Shown in pieces: positions 43,753 through 52,374 of a stretch of DNA of 64,000 nucleotides. The notes beneath the pieces are model-generated. The model was not told the origin of the DNA and did no database searches. It worked only from the letters and a program-made list of their open reading frames with translations. Origin of the DNA: Nitratireductor thuwali (GTDB taxonomy: Bacteria; Pseudomonadota; Alphaproteobacteria; Rhizobiales; Rhizobiaceae). The stretch spans positions 62,001-126,000 of the forward strand of contig NZ_CP030943.1 of NCBI RefSeq assembly GCF_036621415.1, written 5' to 3'. The position numbers and the translations under genes are program-made. Position 1 is the stretch's first letter; each line of letters opens with the position of its first letter.

Positions 43753-44561
43753 ACAACCTTCCCCGTCTCGCCTCCTTCCACGCCGAAGGAATGTCCCGCT
43801 ACGGCCTTGCGCGCGACAACGGCGTTATCGACCTGTCGATCCGCTGTCCCGAATGGCCGTCGCTGCGCGAGGTCATAGCGGCCGGGGCGCTGTCGAAGAT
43901 TGCCTCTGAGGCCGCCGGTTTGCCGATCGATTTTAGCCTCGACGAAATCACCTATGAGATCCCGATTCCGGCACCCGAAAAGGTGATCTGTGTCGGTGTC
44001 AACTTCCCCGACCGAAACGCCGAATACAAGGACGGGCAGGAAGCACCGGCGAACCCGTCGCTGTTCGCTCGGTTCCCGCGCTCCTTCGTCGGCCATGATG
44101 CGCCGATCATACGTCCCCCGGAATCGCCGCAGCTCGACTACGAGGGCGAGATCGTCATCGTCATCGGCAAGGCCGGACGCCGCATTCCGCAGGCCGATGC
44201 GCTGTCGCATATCGCGGCGCTGTCGCTTTGCAACGAGGGCACCATCCGCGATTGGGTGCGGCATGCAAAGTTCAACGTCACGCAGGGCAAGAATTTCGAC
44301 GCTACCGGCTCGATCGGGCCCTGGCTGGTTCCATTCGAGGACGAGGCGCAGCTTGCCGACATCCGCCTGACCACGCGAGTCAACGGCGAAACGCGGCAGG
44401 AAGACCGCACAAGCCGCATGATCTTCTCCTTCGCGCGGATCATCAATTACATCTCCACTTTCACCACGTTGGCGCCCGGCGACGTGGTCGAAGTCGAAGC
44501 GGAAGGCATCGGTACGCTGCGTAATACGGTCGCTGACGAGAAAATGCGCCATGACACGTGA
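43749..44561 (+). CDS. hpaG: HpaG-type decarboxylase/isomerase, FAH family
   Basis: A 270-residue fumarylacetoacetate-hydrolase-family protein with VICVGVNFPDRNAEY, LDYEGEIVIVIGKAGRRIP (acidic metal ligands) and the C-terminal LAPGDVVEVEAEGIGTLRNTV. By position between hpaD and hpaH it should decarboxylate 5-carboxymethyl-2-oxo-hex-3-ene-1,7-dioate. E. coli HpaG is a fusion of two such domains; here there is only one. It overlaps hpaH by 11 bases. Confidence 0.85.
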   Translation: MNNLPRLASFHAEGMSRYGLARDNGVIDLSIRCPEWPSLREVIAAGALSKIASEAAGLPIDFSLDEITYEIPIPAPEKVICVGVNFPDRNAEYKDGQEAPANPSLFARFPRSFVGHDAPIIRPPESPQLDYEGEIVIVIGKAGRRIPQADALSHIAALSLCNEGTIRDWVRHAKFNVTQGKNFDATGSIGPWLVPFEDEAQLADIRLTTRVNGETRQEDRTSRMIFSFARIINYISTFTTLAPGDVVEVEAEGIGTLRNTVADEKMRHDT

Positions 44562-45351
44562 GGAAATTGATCAGGCGGCGGCAGCGCTCGATGAAGCCGA
44601 ACACACGCGACGGCAGATCGGCCTGCTGTCGATCGCCCATCCAGGCATGACGATGGACGACGCCTATGCCGTGCAGGCGGCGTGGGTGGAAAAGAAGAAG
44701 CGAAACGGACGCCGCGTCATCGGCCGCAAGATCGGGCTCACCTCCAAGGCGATGCAGCAGGCGCTCAACATTGACATTCCCGATTCCGGCATCCTGTTCG
44801 ACGACATGCTGTTCGAGAACGGCAGAACCGTGCCGGAAGGCCGCTTCATCCAGCCTCGCATCGAGGCGGAGATCGCCTTCGTGATGAGCGGCGACCTGAA
44901 AGGACCGGACGTCACGGTCGCCGACGTGCTGACGGCGACGGATCACGTGGCTCCGTCTCTCGAAATCCTCGACACCCGTATTCTGCGCGTCGATCCTGAA
45001 ACGAAGAAGACGCGCAACGTCTGCGACACCATCGCTGACAACGCGGCCAATGCCGGCGTAGTGCTCGGCAGACACAAGCTGCTGCCCACCGAAATCGACA
45101 TGCGCTGGATGGGCGCAATCGTGTTCCGCAACGGCGAAGTCGAGGAAACTGGCCTCGGCGCCGGCGTGCTCAACAATCCCGCGGGCGGCATCGCCTGGCT
45201 CGCCAATCGGCTGGCGCAGTATGACGACTGGGTCAGGGCCGGCGAGATCGTGCTGTCCGGCTCCTTCGTGCGGCCCGTCGGGGCGCGGCCGGGCGACAAG
45301 ATCATCGCCGATTTCGGCCCTTACGGCCTGGTCGACTGCCGCTTCGAATAG
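44551..45351 (+). CDS. hpaH: 2-oxo-hept-4-ene-1,7-dioate hydratase
   Basis: A 266-residue hydratase of the HpaH/MhpD family (RRVIGRKIGLTSKAMQQALNI, PDSGILFDDMLFENG, RIEAEIAFVM with metal-binding Glu residues, and the C-terminal GARPGDKIIADFGPYG). Length is equal to the E. coli enzyme within a few residues. It hydrates the decarboxylated intermediate to 4-hydroxy-2-oxoheptanedioate, the substrate of HpaI encoded nine bases downstream. Confidence 0.93.
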   Translation: MTREEIDQAAAALDEAEHTRRQIGLLSIAHPGMTMDDAYAVQAAWVEKKKRNGRRVIGRKIGLTSKAMQQALNIDIPDSGILFDDMLFENGRTVPEGRFIQPRIEAEIAFVMSGDLKGPDVTVADVLTATDHVAPSLEILDTRILRVDPETKKTRNVCDTIADNAANAGVVLGRHKLLPTEIDMRWMGAIVFRNGEVEETGLGAGVLNNPAGGIAWLANRLAQYDDWVRAGEIVLSGSFVRPVGARPGDKIIADFGPYGLVDCRFE

Positions 45352-45360
45352 GAAAACGAG

Positions 45361-46120
45361 ATGCCCGCACCACACAACCGCTTCAAGCGAGCTCTGTTGA
45401 GCAGACAGCGCCAGCTTGGCCTCTGGGTCGCACTGGGCAATCCGATTTCCGCCGAACTTTGCGCGGGAGCCGGGTTCGACTGGCTGCTGCTCGACGGCGA
45501 GCATGGACCGAACGACCTTCGCAGTATTCTCCATCAGTTACAGGCAATGAGCGCCTATCTCAGCAGTCCTGTGGTGCGTATTCCGGTGGCCGATGCTACC
45601 CACATCAAACAGATGCTCGATATCGGAGCGCAGACACTTCTCGTCCCACACGCCCGACCAGGCGACGTCGATGTCGGGGGCGATGCGCTATCCCCCTCGC
45701 GGCACGCGCGGGATCGGCGCGGCGCTCGCCAGGGCGTCGGGCTTCAATTCGATCCCCGACTACCTTCAAACGGCCGACGCGGAAGTCTGTCTGCTCGCCC
45801 AGGCGGAGACGAGGCGATCAATCGACAAGCTCGAAGCGATCGCCGCGACCGAAGGCGTCGACGGAGTATTCATCGGACCTTCCGACCTTTCAGCTGACAT
45901 GGGGTTCACCGGACGGGCCGAGGCAGCCGAGGTCATAGAGGTGGTCGAGGACGCGATCGGACGCCGCGTCGCGCTGGGCATGCCCACCGGGATTCTTGCC
46001 GCCAATCCGACCATTGCCCAGTGCTATCTCGAAAAGGGCGCTACCTTCGTTGCGATTGGGACGGACGTAGGGGCCCTTAGATCGGGCCTCGCCAACATCC
46101 GCAACGCCGTTGAGAGCTGA
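45361..46120 (+). pseudogene. hpaI: 4-hydroxy-2-oxoheptanedioate aldolase (HpaI), frameshifted
   Basis: The first frame from ATG 45361 encodes the N-terminal barrel of a class II HpcH/HpaI aldolase ([32 protein letters not shown]) as far as [11 protein letters not shown]. Around 45645-45665 the frame is lost, and the second frame continues [36 protein letters not shown] and the C-terminus at 46120. About two codons plus a frame are missing at the break. This would block release of pyruvate and succinic semialdehyde unless another aldolase helps. The 274 bases that follow, up to 46394, show no gene. Confidence 0.82.
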
Positions 46121-46394
46121 CGGTATGGGCCACGGGCCTCACCAATCCACACGGCGTGGAGGCTGACACCCTCCGCTACTTTGAAGGAACGCCTATTTGC
46201 GAATGTCCAGAAACGGAACTGTTCACCGCTGGGGAGTGGCGCCGAACGCGAAACGGCGGTTCTCCCCCTGCCTCTGGTGGATCGCCGCGACATCAACTCG
46301 GTGCCTTTGTCGGAGAAGATCATCAAAGGCCGCCCATGCGGCCTCGACGAAGGTATCGAGTTGCCGCGCCGTCGACCGGCGGCCAAGCGCCGTG

Positions 46395-47102
46395 CTATTC
46401 ATCACCATTCATGCCGACATCCGCTTCTGCGTCGCCGGAGAGGGCCGGCATGATGTCGCCCGCCAGAAGCCTCTCCTTGCTGAGGAGGCCTGCATCCTCG
46501 AGCGCCTCAATGTCGGGAAGATCGCGGAGCGTGTCGAAGCCGAAGTGCAACAGGAACTCTTTGGTCGTCACATAGGTGTAGGGCGCGCCAGGCTGGGGCG
46601 CGCGCGGGCCGGAGGCGATGAAGCCGAAGCCGCGGAGATTGCCGATCAGGTCGCGGCTAATTTCGCGGCCGAAGAAGGCGGATAGCTCAGCCCGGGTGAT
46701 TGGCTGGAAGTACGCCACACACATCAGCACCAGCACCTCGGACTGTGTGAGGTCGGCCGCACGCTCGCTGGCGCCGATGGCCGTGCGGATGGCATCGGCA
46801 TAGGCCGGCCGGGTCAGGTGCTTCCAGCCACCGGCGACCGCGACCAGGTCGTAGGGCCGGCCGGCGAGTTCCGCGCGGATGTCGTCGATGAGAAGATCGA
46901 TGCTGCAGCTCTTGCCGACAATCCGCGCCAGCGTCTCGCGGCTGACGGGTTCGCTGGCGGCAAAAATGGTTGCTTCGACCCGATGCATCCATTCGCGCCA
47001 GCGTGCTTCCAGCGGCAGGTGACCCAGCTCCCGATCAAACAGACGGTCGCCCGATCGCTGGTCATCTGATCGGCCTCGCCTCTTGCGCGCTGCTTCAGCC
47101 AT
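46395..47102 (-). CDS. ScpB-like chromosome segregation/condensation protein
   Basis: A 235-residue protein with the two winged-helix repeats of ScpB (HRVEATIFAASEPVSRETLARIVG, then TQSEVLVLMCVAYFQPITRAEL and GPRAPQPGAPYTYVTTKEFLLHFG). Chromosomal ScpB works with ScpA and SMC; here there is no scpA or smc nearby, and it is paired with a DUF1403 gene three bases upstream. This pair is known to me from rhizobial plasmids and islands. A plasmid-specific maintenance or segregation role is likely but not shown. Confidence 0.85.
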   Translation of the reverse strand: MAEAARKRRGRSDDQRSGDRLFDRELGHLPLEARWREWMHRVEATIFAASEPVSRETLARIVGKSCSIDLLIDDIRAELAGRPYDLVAVAGGWKHLTRPAYADAIRTAIGASERAADLTQSEVLVLMCVAYFQPITRAELSAFFGREISRDLIGNLRGFGFIASGPRAPQPGAPYTYVTTKEFLLHFGFDTLRDLPDIEALEDAGLLSKERLLAGDIMPALSGDAEADVGMNGDE

Positions 47103-47105
47103 TTC

Positions 47106-48125
47106 CTAAAGCCCGTAGATGCGGAAGGTGGGGCGGCCCGACAGTTCACGCAACGCGCCGAGTTCGACCAGCCGGTCAAACAGCCGGCGCAGCCCGCGGT
47201 CACTCATGCCGGCGATCTTTTCCGATGCGACAATCGCATCGTCGGACAGCAGCTTGTCAACGACAGCGTCCGCCGCCTTGGCCCGAAGTTTTGGGGCGAC
47301 GCCGAGCAGCCGGTCGGCGCGACGCTCAAGGTCAACAAACAGATCGACCGCGCGCAGCGCCGCGCGCGCCTGCGCAGCAAGCAAACCCTTCGCGCGCTCG
47401 GCTTCCGTCTCGACGCCTGTTGCCGCAATGACACTCGCAACACGGCGCGGGCGACCGGGGGGCATGGCCAAGGCTACCTCGGCGCCCAGCAACGGCACCG
47501 CATGTGCCCATCCCAGCCGTTGCGCCAGCAGGGCGTCGGCGAGCCAGGCTCCAAGGGCGCGCCCAAAACCATGTCGCTCGGCAGCGATGAACGCGCCGGT
47601 CAGCATGCCGACCGTTCCGGCGCCGGCACGGAGTCGCCGGAGATCCTCCACCCGGTCGCTGACCACCTCATCATCCGGGGCGTGGTCGAACTCTTCCAAC
47701 ACCGCCGCGAGGTTTTTCTCCATCAGCAGATCCTTCGTGGACCGCGTGGCCAGCCGGCGCCAAGCGAGAAGCAAACGACCGGCCGGCCCAACATCGTCGC
47801 CAGGCCTTGTCAGCAGGACGGCGTCACGAAGGGCCGCCTCATCCTCGGCACGCCCCATCTGCCTAGTCGTCGCCGCGGCGGCGGAAAGCGCTTGGCGCTG
47901 CCGCCAGGCACCGGCCCACCGCTCCTGGCGACGCACCAGCGCATCGAGGGCGCCGACGACGGCACCAGCGGCAAGCGCGATGTCCTCGATGTCCTTGCCG
48001 GCAAGACTTTGCGTATCGGCAACGGTGCGGCGCAGCCAGTCCGGCACCGGTGTCAGCGAGACGGCCGCGGTGGCGCGGAGGGCGGCACCCTGGCCGCTCA
48101 AAGAATCTCGGGAAGGAAGAATCAT
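47106..48125 (-). CDS. DUF1403 family protein
   Basis: A protein of about 339 residues, Ala/Arg/Leu-rich and mostly helical, which I take for the DUF1403 family (segments DIEDIALAAGAVVGALDALVRR, GRALGAWLADALLAQRLGWAHAVPLL and the C-terminal winged-helix-like DRGLRRLFDRLVELGALRELSGRPTFRIYGL). Function is unknown. The start may be ATG 48125 or GTG 48134; neither has a strong ribosome site. It is co-transcribed with the scpB-like gene, and the divergent vapBC pair starts about 170 bases away. Confidence 0.75.
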   Translation of the reverse strand: MILPSRDSLSGQGAALRATAAVSLTPVPDWLRRTVADTQSLAGKDIEDIALAAGAVVGALDALVRRQERWAGAWRQRQALSAAAATTRQMGRAEDEAALRDAVLLTRPGDDVGPAGRLLLAWRRLATRSTKDLLMEKNLAAVLEEFDHAPDDEVVSDRVEDLRRLRAGAGTVGMLTGAFIAAERHGFGRALGAWLADALLAQRLGWAHAVPLLGAEVALAMPPGRPRRVASVIAATGVETEAERAKGLLAAQARAALRAVDLFVDLERRADRLLGVAPKLRAKAADAVVDKLLSDDAIVASEKIAGMSDRGLRRLFDRLVELGALRELSGRPTFRIYGL

Positions 48126-48293
48126 CCGCAGCACAATGAATCATCGCGGCGTTTTGGGCAATGTTTTTCGCAAGGAAGCGCCGCGCCTGTCGTGAGCTCT
48201 TAATGAACGATAATATTGCATTATCGTTCGTTAATTGACAGCGGGCGAAATGCTGGGTAGAAACCGCGAGAATGGTAGATACTCGAGCCTCTC

Positions 48294-48552
48294 GTGTCCC
48301 TCAACATCAAGAATCCGGCCAGCCGTCGCGCTGGCCAGCGAACTCGCACGCCGCCAGGGCATCCGCAAGACGGCGGCCATTCATCAGACGATGAGCGAGC
48401 ACCTGCATCGAATGGGCTTCGGCGACACGGCCCAGGAGCGCTTGCGCGCGGACTTGCGCGCCATCCGGGAAAGGGTAGCGCGACTGCCGGAACTGGATCG
48501 TCGCAGCGACGAGGAGATTGTTGGCTACGACGAACACGGCATTCCCAGCTGA
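48294..48552 (+). pseudogene. vapB: VapB-type antitoxin, frameshifted near its N-terminus
   Basis: GTG 48294 starts SLNIKNP, the typical beginning of the Rv0623/PSK-type VapB antitoxins. One surplus base around 48317-48320 (AATCCGG-CCAGCC) moves the rest to another frame: AVALASELARRQGIRKTAAI, then the C-terminal toxin-binding part ending LDRRSDEEIVGYDEHGIPS. The corrected product would have about 85 residues. The longer open frame from 48235 has no ribosome site and does not match the family start. The toxin gene downstream is intact. Confidence 0.75.
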
Positions 48553-48565
48553 TGGTGCCAAACCG

Positions 48566-48952
48566 ATGGTGATAGACACCTCCGCCATCGTCGCGATCCT
48601 GCGCAACGGGCCCGAGGCAGCGCGGCTTGAAAGTGTGCTTGTCGCCGATCCCGTCTGTCTGGTCCCCGCGACCTGCGTGCTCGAGGCGCGCGTGGTGCTG
48701 GTCAGCCGGCGCGGTGAGCACGCATTGGCCGAGATCGATTTGTGGCTCAGCAAGATCGAGGCCGATGTCGTTCCTGTCGATTCCGACCTGGTGGATCTGG
48801 CGACACAGGCCTGGCTGATCTACGGCAAGGGCCGCCATCCGGCGGCCCTGAATTTTGCCGATTGCTTGTCCTACGCCTTGGCGAAGCGCGCGGACGAGCC
48901 GCTGCTGTTCATCGTCAAGGATTTTGTCCAAACAGACATCGAGGCGGCATGA
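48566..48952 (+). CDS. vapC: VapC-type PIN-domain ribonuclease toxin
   Basis: A 128-residue PIN-domain protein beginning MVIDTSAIVAILRNGPEA with the first catalytic Asp. Further acidic residues are in CVLEARVV, GRHPAALNFADCLSYALA; the last motif reads LLFIVKDF where most VapC have LLFxGxDF. It would cleave tRNA or other RNA when free of VapB. It begins 14 bases after the vapB stop and ends just before the recombinase gene. Without a functional VapB it would be harmful, so either the vapB frameshift is an error or the toxin is weak. Confidence 0.88.
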   Translation: MVIDTSAIVAILRNGPEAARLESVLVADPVCLVPATCVLEARVVLVSRRGEHALAEIDLWLSKIEADVVPVDSDLVDLATQAWLIYGKGRHPAALNFADCLSYALAKRADEPLLFIVKDFVQTDIEAA

Positions 48953-48953
48953 G

Positions 48954-50093
48954 ATGGCTGACGGCGGTCAGGGATCATCGGCTGCTGGCGAAGACGACGA
49001 TCTTCCCGACATCGTCATGGAGATGGGCCGCGCTCCGGACGAGCCCGACAAGGCCCCCTCCCCTCCCCTGCCGGCCACGGCTAACGAGATCGAACGGCTC
49101 CCCGGCCACCTGGAAGGTCTCGCCGACAAAGCACGCGATTATGTCGAAGCGGCGAGCTCGGCCAACACGCGCCGCGCCTACGCCTCCGACTGGCGGCATT
49201 TTGCCTCCTGGTGCCGGCGCCAGGGTTTTTCGACGTTGCCGCCCGATCCGCAGGTGGTCGGCCTCTACATCACCGCGCTCGCATCCAGCAATGCCGCAGG
49301 CACGGCAACGGGAGAGAAGAAGTCGGTGTCGACGATCGAGCGCCGGCTTTCGGCGCTGTCCTGGAATTTTGCCCAGCGCGGCCAATCGCTCGACCGCAAG
49401 GACCGCCATATCGCCACCGTCATGGCCGGCATCCGCAACAGGCACGCCTCTCCTCCCCGGCAGAAGGAAGCGATCCTGCCCGAGGACCTGATCGCAATGC
49501 TGGAAACTTTGGATCGGGGCAGCCTGCGCGGCCTTCGCGATCGCGCCATGCTGCTGATCGGTTTTGCCGGCGGCCTGCGCCGCTCCGAAATCGTTGGACT
49601 GGATTGCGGCCGCGACCATACGGAAGACGGCCGCGGCTGGATCGAAATCCTGGACAGGGGCATGCTGGTGACGTTGCGCGGCAAGACCGGCTGGCGCGAG
49701 GTCGAGATCGGCCGCGGCTCGTCCGACACGACCTGCCCGGTCGTCGCGATCGAGACCTGGCTCAGGATCGGCCGCATCGCCCATGGGCCGCTGTTCCGGC
49801 GCGTCACCGGCCAGGGCAAGATGCCGGGCAGCGAACGCCTCAACGATCAGGAAGTCGCCCGGCTCGTCAAGCGCGCCGCCCTTGCCGCCGGCGTGCGCGG
49901 CGATCTTTCGGAAGGCGAACGCGGACAAAAATTTGCCGGCCATTCGCTGCGCGCCGGCCTCGCCTCCTCGGCCGAAATCGACGAGCGCTACGTGCAAAAG
50001 CAGCTCGGCCACGCCTCGGCGGAAATGACCCGCAAATACCAGCGCCGCCGCGACCGGTTCCGGGTCAATCTCACCAAGGCGTCCGGGCTGTAG
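48954..50093 (+). CDS. Tyrosine recombinase (site-specific integrase)
   Basis: A 379-residue phage-integrase-family recombinase. The N-terminal SAM-like core-binding domain (ANTRRAYASDWRHFASWC) is followed by the catalytic domain with Arg in GGLRRSEIVGLD, H-x-x-R in GHSLRAGLAS, the second His in LGHAS and the nucleophile Tyr in MTRKYQRRRDRF. The ATG at 48954 lies one base after the vapC stop. Such enzymes resolve plasmid dimers or move islands. No attachment site could be found by eye. Confidence 0.92.
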   Translation: MADGGQGSSAAGEDDDLPDIVMEMGRAPDEPDKAPSPPLPATANEIERLPGHLEGLADKARDYVEAASSANTRRAYASDWRHFASWCRRQGFSTLPPDPQVVGLYITALASSNAAGTATGEKKSVSTIERRLSALSWNFAQRGQSLDRKDRHIATVMAGIRNRHASPPRQKEAILPEDLIAMLETLDRGSLRGLRDRAMLLIGFAGGLRRSEIVGLDCGRDHTEDGRGWIEILDRGMLVTLRGKTGWREVEIGRGSSDTTCPVVAIETWLRIGRIAHGPLFRRVTGQGKMPGSERLNDQEVARLVKRAALAAGVRGDLSEGERGQKFAGHSLRAGLASSAEIDERYVQKQLGHASAEMTRKYQRRRDRFRVNLTKASGL

Positions 50094-50126
50094 GTGATAA
50101 AGACCCCTTCCCTACCCCGCTTCGAG

Positions 50127-50696
50127 TTAGGAAGTTTGCTCCCGTCGCCGTCGTATGGTTTCTCTTCTCCTTTTCCAGTCGTCCCAATCGACCGGTTCCG
50201 AGCTGACGACGCTGAGATCGGCCGGAGCGAAGCGTTCGGTAAAAAGAATGAGATTCTCGCACGGCCAGCGCGCGCTCGGCGCCAAAATGCCATCGAACCC
50301 GAGGAAAGCGGCTGCATCCCCGATTTCTTGCGTACGCTCATATGACAGAGATGCGTATGTCTCCGGTGTGACGCCAAGCGTCTTGAGCTGGGCTAGGTTG
50401 GCTATTCGCAGGGTTCGCTGGGTGCGAACCGAGATTTGGTGAAGAACCGATCGAATCTTGGACGGGAAGACAGGTTGACGGCTCAGATGAAAATGGATCT
50501 CCTCGAGCGAGCCTTCGCGTTCCAGCGAGGTGTAGAGCACGTCGAATGAGCCTGGATCCCAACGCGCTCCAGCCGGGTAGCCTAACAGCGGCTCGCGCTC
50601 CTCCCGGACAATACGCCAGACATCTCCTTCGAACGACACCCCCTGATGGGTGTCGAGAAGATCGAGCAGTTCTAGATCTCGTGCCCTCCGCGCCAC
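50127..50696 (-). CDS. RES-domain toxin (NAD+-consuming)
   Basis: A 189-residue RES-family protein: VWRIVREER near residue 27 with the conserved Arg, GARWDPGSFDVLYTSLERE with Tyr and Glu, and a C-terminal segment with WDDWKRRRE. RES toxins (MbcT, ParT) degrade or transfer ADP-ribose from NAD+. GTG 50696 is the start, nine bases after the antitoxin stop. It is the third gene of a minus-strand operon with the Xre/MbcA-like antitoxin and an unknown 430-residue protein. Confidence 0.88.
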   Translation of the reverse strand: MARRARDLELLDLLDTHQGVSFEGDVWRIVREEREPLLGYPAGARWDPGSFDVLYTSLEREGSLEEIHFHLSRQPVFPSKIRSVLHQISVRTQRTLRIANLAQLKTLGVTPETYASLSYERTQEIGDAAAFLGFDGILAPSARWPCENLILFTERFAPADLSVVSSEPVDWDDWKRRRETIRRRREQTS

Positions 50697-50705
50697 TCAC
50701 CTGCC

Positions 50706-51044
50706 TCAGACGTAAGCCCCAGCATCAAGGCTTTCGATGACGGCCAGAACCTCCTGCGTCCGGTCGGCATTGATGAGATCGATCGCCCGCTCGTTGTTGA
50801 GAAGCGGATGGCGCGAATGAAGCCAAAGCCGTGTTTCATCGGCGGTGTAAAAGTCGGATAGCCGGTCCACGACGTATCGCAGATCGGCGATGACCGTCTG
50901 CGTTCGCAGGTTCGGAGAGCCGTTGCCATGCGACCACCGTGACACGGTCGCGGTGGACACATCGACAATGTTGGCGATGTCCTTGCCCTGCAGGCCTCCC
51001 CGAGACCGAAGATCGTCCAAAATTCGTGCTACAGCTGTGCTCAT
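50706..51044 (-). CDS. Xre/MbcA/ParS-type antitoxin
   Basis: A 112-residue protein with an N-terminal helix-turn-helix (LQGKDIANIVDVSTATVSRWSHG) and a C-terminal DUF2384-type region (DETRLWLHSRHPLLNNERAIDLI, then VLAVIESLDAGAYV) that plugs the active site of RES toxins. It should neutralise the RES protein encoded next and repress the operon. It starts six bases after the stop of the unknown 430-residue protein, which is unusual: in most such pairs the antitoxin gene is first. Confidence 0.9.
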   Translation of the reverse strand: MSTAVARILDDLRSRGGLQGKDIANIVDVSTATVSRWSHGNGSPNLRTQTVIADLRYVVDRLSDFYTADETRLWLHSRHPLLNNERAIDLINADRTQEVLAVIESLDAGAYV

Positions 51045-51050
51045 TTGTCT

Positions 51051-52343
51051 TTATCTGCGCTGCGAAGCCACGTTTGCCCGACTTCCGCGCCGCCGCGTTG
51101 GGGCGGATGCCCTTGGCTGGCCGGCAATCGTGCCACTCAGAGCATCCAGAACCGCATGCATCTTCTCCAGCCGGTCGCTGCTGCGTTGCAGCACCTCCGA
51201 CAAGCCTTCGTCCGATACCTTGAGCTTCGCTGCCGACCGCGCAACCCGTTCCGCCGCAGCCAGCTCCTTTTCAAGAAAATGCTGCGGACGTCGCGCGTCA
51301 GGTACCGCCGACAGTTCTCGGATCTGGCGAGCGCGCTGGCGCAGATAGTGCGCCTTCGGATCCTTCAACGTGTCGCTCAGTCCATTCGGACAGCATGACC
51401 GATCGTGGCAGCTCAGTAGGGGTATGGCTCCCTGCGCAGCCATCAGCGCGTCGACCTGCTTCACGCTGAGAAGGCGATCCAGGCCGCCGATCAGAACCCG
51501 CTTCTCGCGTCCTCCGCCGCCAGTCTGAGGCGGCTTCGCCCAGTCGCTTGCATCGAAGCGCTCCTTCTCGGCAACACCATGACAAATTCCGCCAGCGCCA
51601 CCGAAAGCGGCAATGGCGACGCCGACAAGACCACCGACTCCATCGGCCACGATAGGAACTTCCAGCCTGTGAAAGTCCATCATCGCGGCGATGTATCGCC
51701 GTAATCCCATCGGCGTGGCGTCAGCGCCGAAGCCCGAGACCCGGAACCACAGATTATCGAACGGCGCGTTCTTCAGCGCGGCAATGAACGCCCGTCTTTG
51801 AGCGGGATCGCGGAGGGATGCATTCTTGATCATTAACGGGTAGTCGATGCCGATGTGCTTGCCGCCTTCAACATCGAGCGCCCGTCGCAATCCAGCTGTG
51901 GCCTCGCAGTCGAGAGCAAACAGCGGATCAGTCGAGCTCTCAAGCACATGCACGGGCGCCTGCACGGCATGAAAGCCCTGCTTCACTGCAAAGCGGGCAA
52001 TTTGCCCAATGACGTCTCGGTTGGCGTTCGGTCGCAGATCGTCCGGCGTCAGAACACTCTCTGGATTTGCCCAAGGAGCTGACCTAGCCGCTCCACCAAA
52101 TCGGCCGATTGAAGAAAGCTCGGCGACATTGGTGTCGAGGATCAACTCTCCACCAGCTTCGGTGAGGGCTGTCAGCAGATCATGCTGGCGCAGTGCAGCT
52201 GAGGCTTCCACTACGACGCGATCGACCGTCATTTTTCCCGAGCCCAACAGGGTCTCGAGCTGTCGGTGACCGCTGGTTCCGACGCGCAAAAAGTGGCCGA
52301 CCGGTTTCGGCTGACCATGCAGGTAGACGACGTTTTCACTCAT
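51051..52343 (-). CDS. Unknown 430-residue protein encoded ahead of the RES/Xre pair
   Basis: I do not recognise a named family. The sequence alternates hydrophobic strands and helices in a way that suggests a TIM barrel (RVVVEASAALRQHDLL, ELILDTNVAEL, IGIDYPLMIKN, LWFRVSGFG, VPIVADGVGGLVGVAIAAFGGAGGICHG), followed by a Gly-rich linker and a Cys-rich site CHDRSCC (residues 312-318) with a His 14 residues later, possibly a metal centre. The C-terminal 90 residues are helical and basic. AGGAG stands before the ATG at 52343. It is the first gene of the operon, with an inverted repeat upstream. A distant likeness to tRNA-guanine-transglycosylase-type barrels is only an impression. Confidence 0.8.
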   Translation of the reverse strand: MSENVVYLHGQPKPVGHFLRVGTSGHRQLETLLGSGKMTVDRVVVEASAALRQHDLLTALTEAGGELILDTNVAELSSIGRFGGAARSAPWANPESVLTPDDLRPNANRDVIGQIARFAVKQGFHAVQAPVHVLESSTDPLFALDCEATAGLRRALDVEGGKHIGIDYPLMIKNASLRDPAQRRAFIAALKNAPFDNLWFRVSGFGADATPMGLRRYIAAMMDFHRLEVPIVADGVGGLVGVAIAAFGGAGGICHGVAEKERFDASDWAKPPQTGGGGREKRVLIGGLDRLLSVKQVDALMAAQGAIPLLSCHDRSCCPNGLSDTLKDPKAHYLRQRARQIRELSAVPDARRPQHFLEKELAAAERVARSAAKLKVSDEGLSEVLQRSSDRLEKMHAVLDALSGTIAGQPRASAPTRRRGSRANVASQRR

Positions 52344-52374
52344 CTTGGTGCTCCTGACCGTTCAATTACGTTTT

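Noticed and set aside
46121..46394. Possible transposase remnant after hpaI
   Set aside because: Short frames with phrases like IFSDKGTEL vaguely recall an integrase core, but no consistent alignment could be made by eye.
48235..48293. Upstream in-frame extension as the true VapB start
   Set aside because: The family start SLNIKNP is encoded in the other frame at 48294; the extension has no likeness to VapB proteins.
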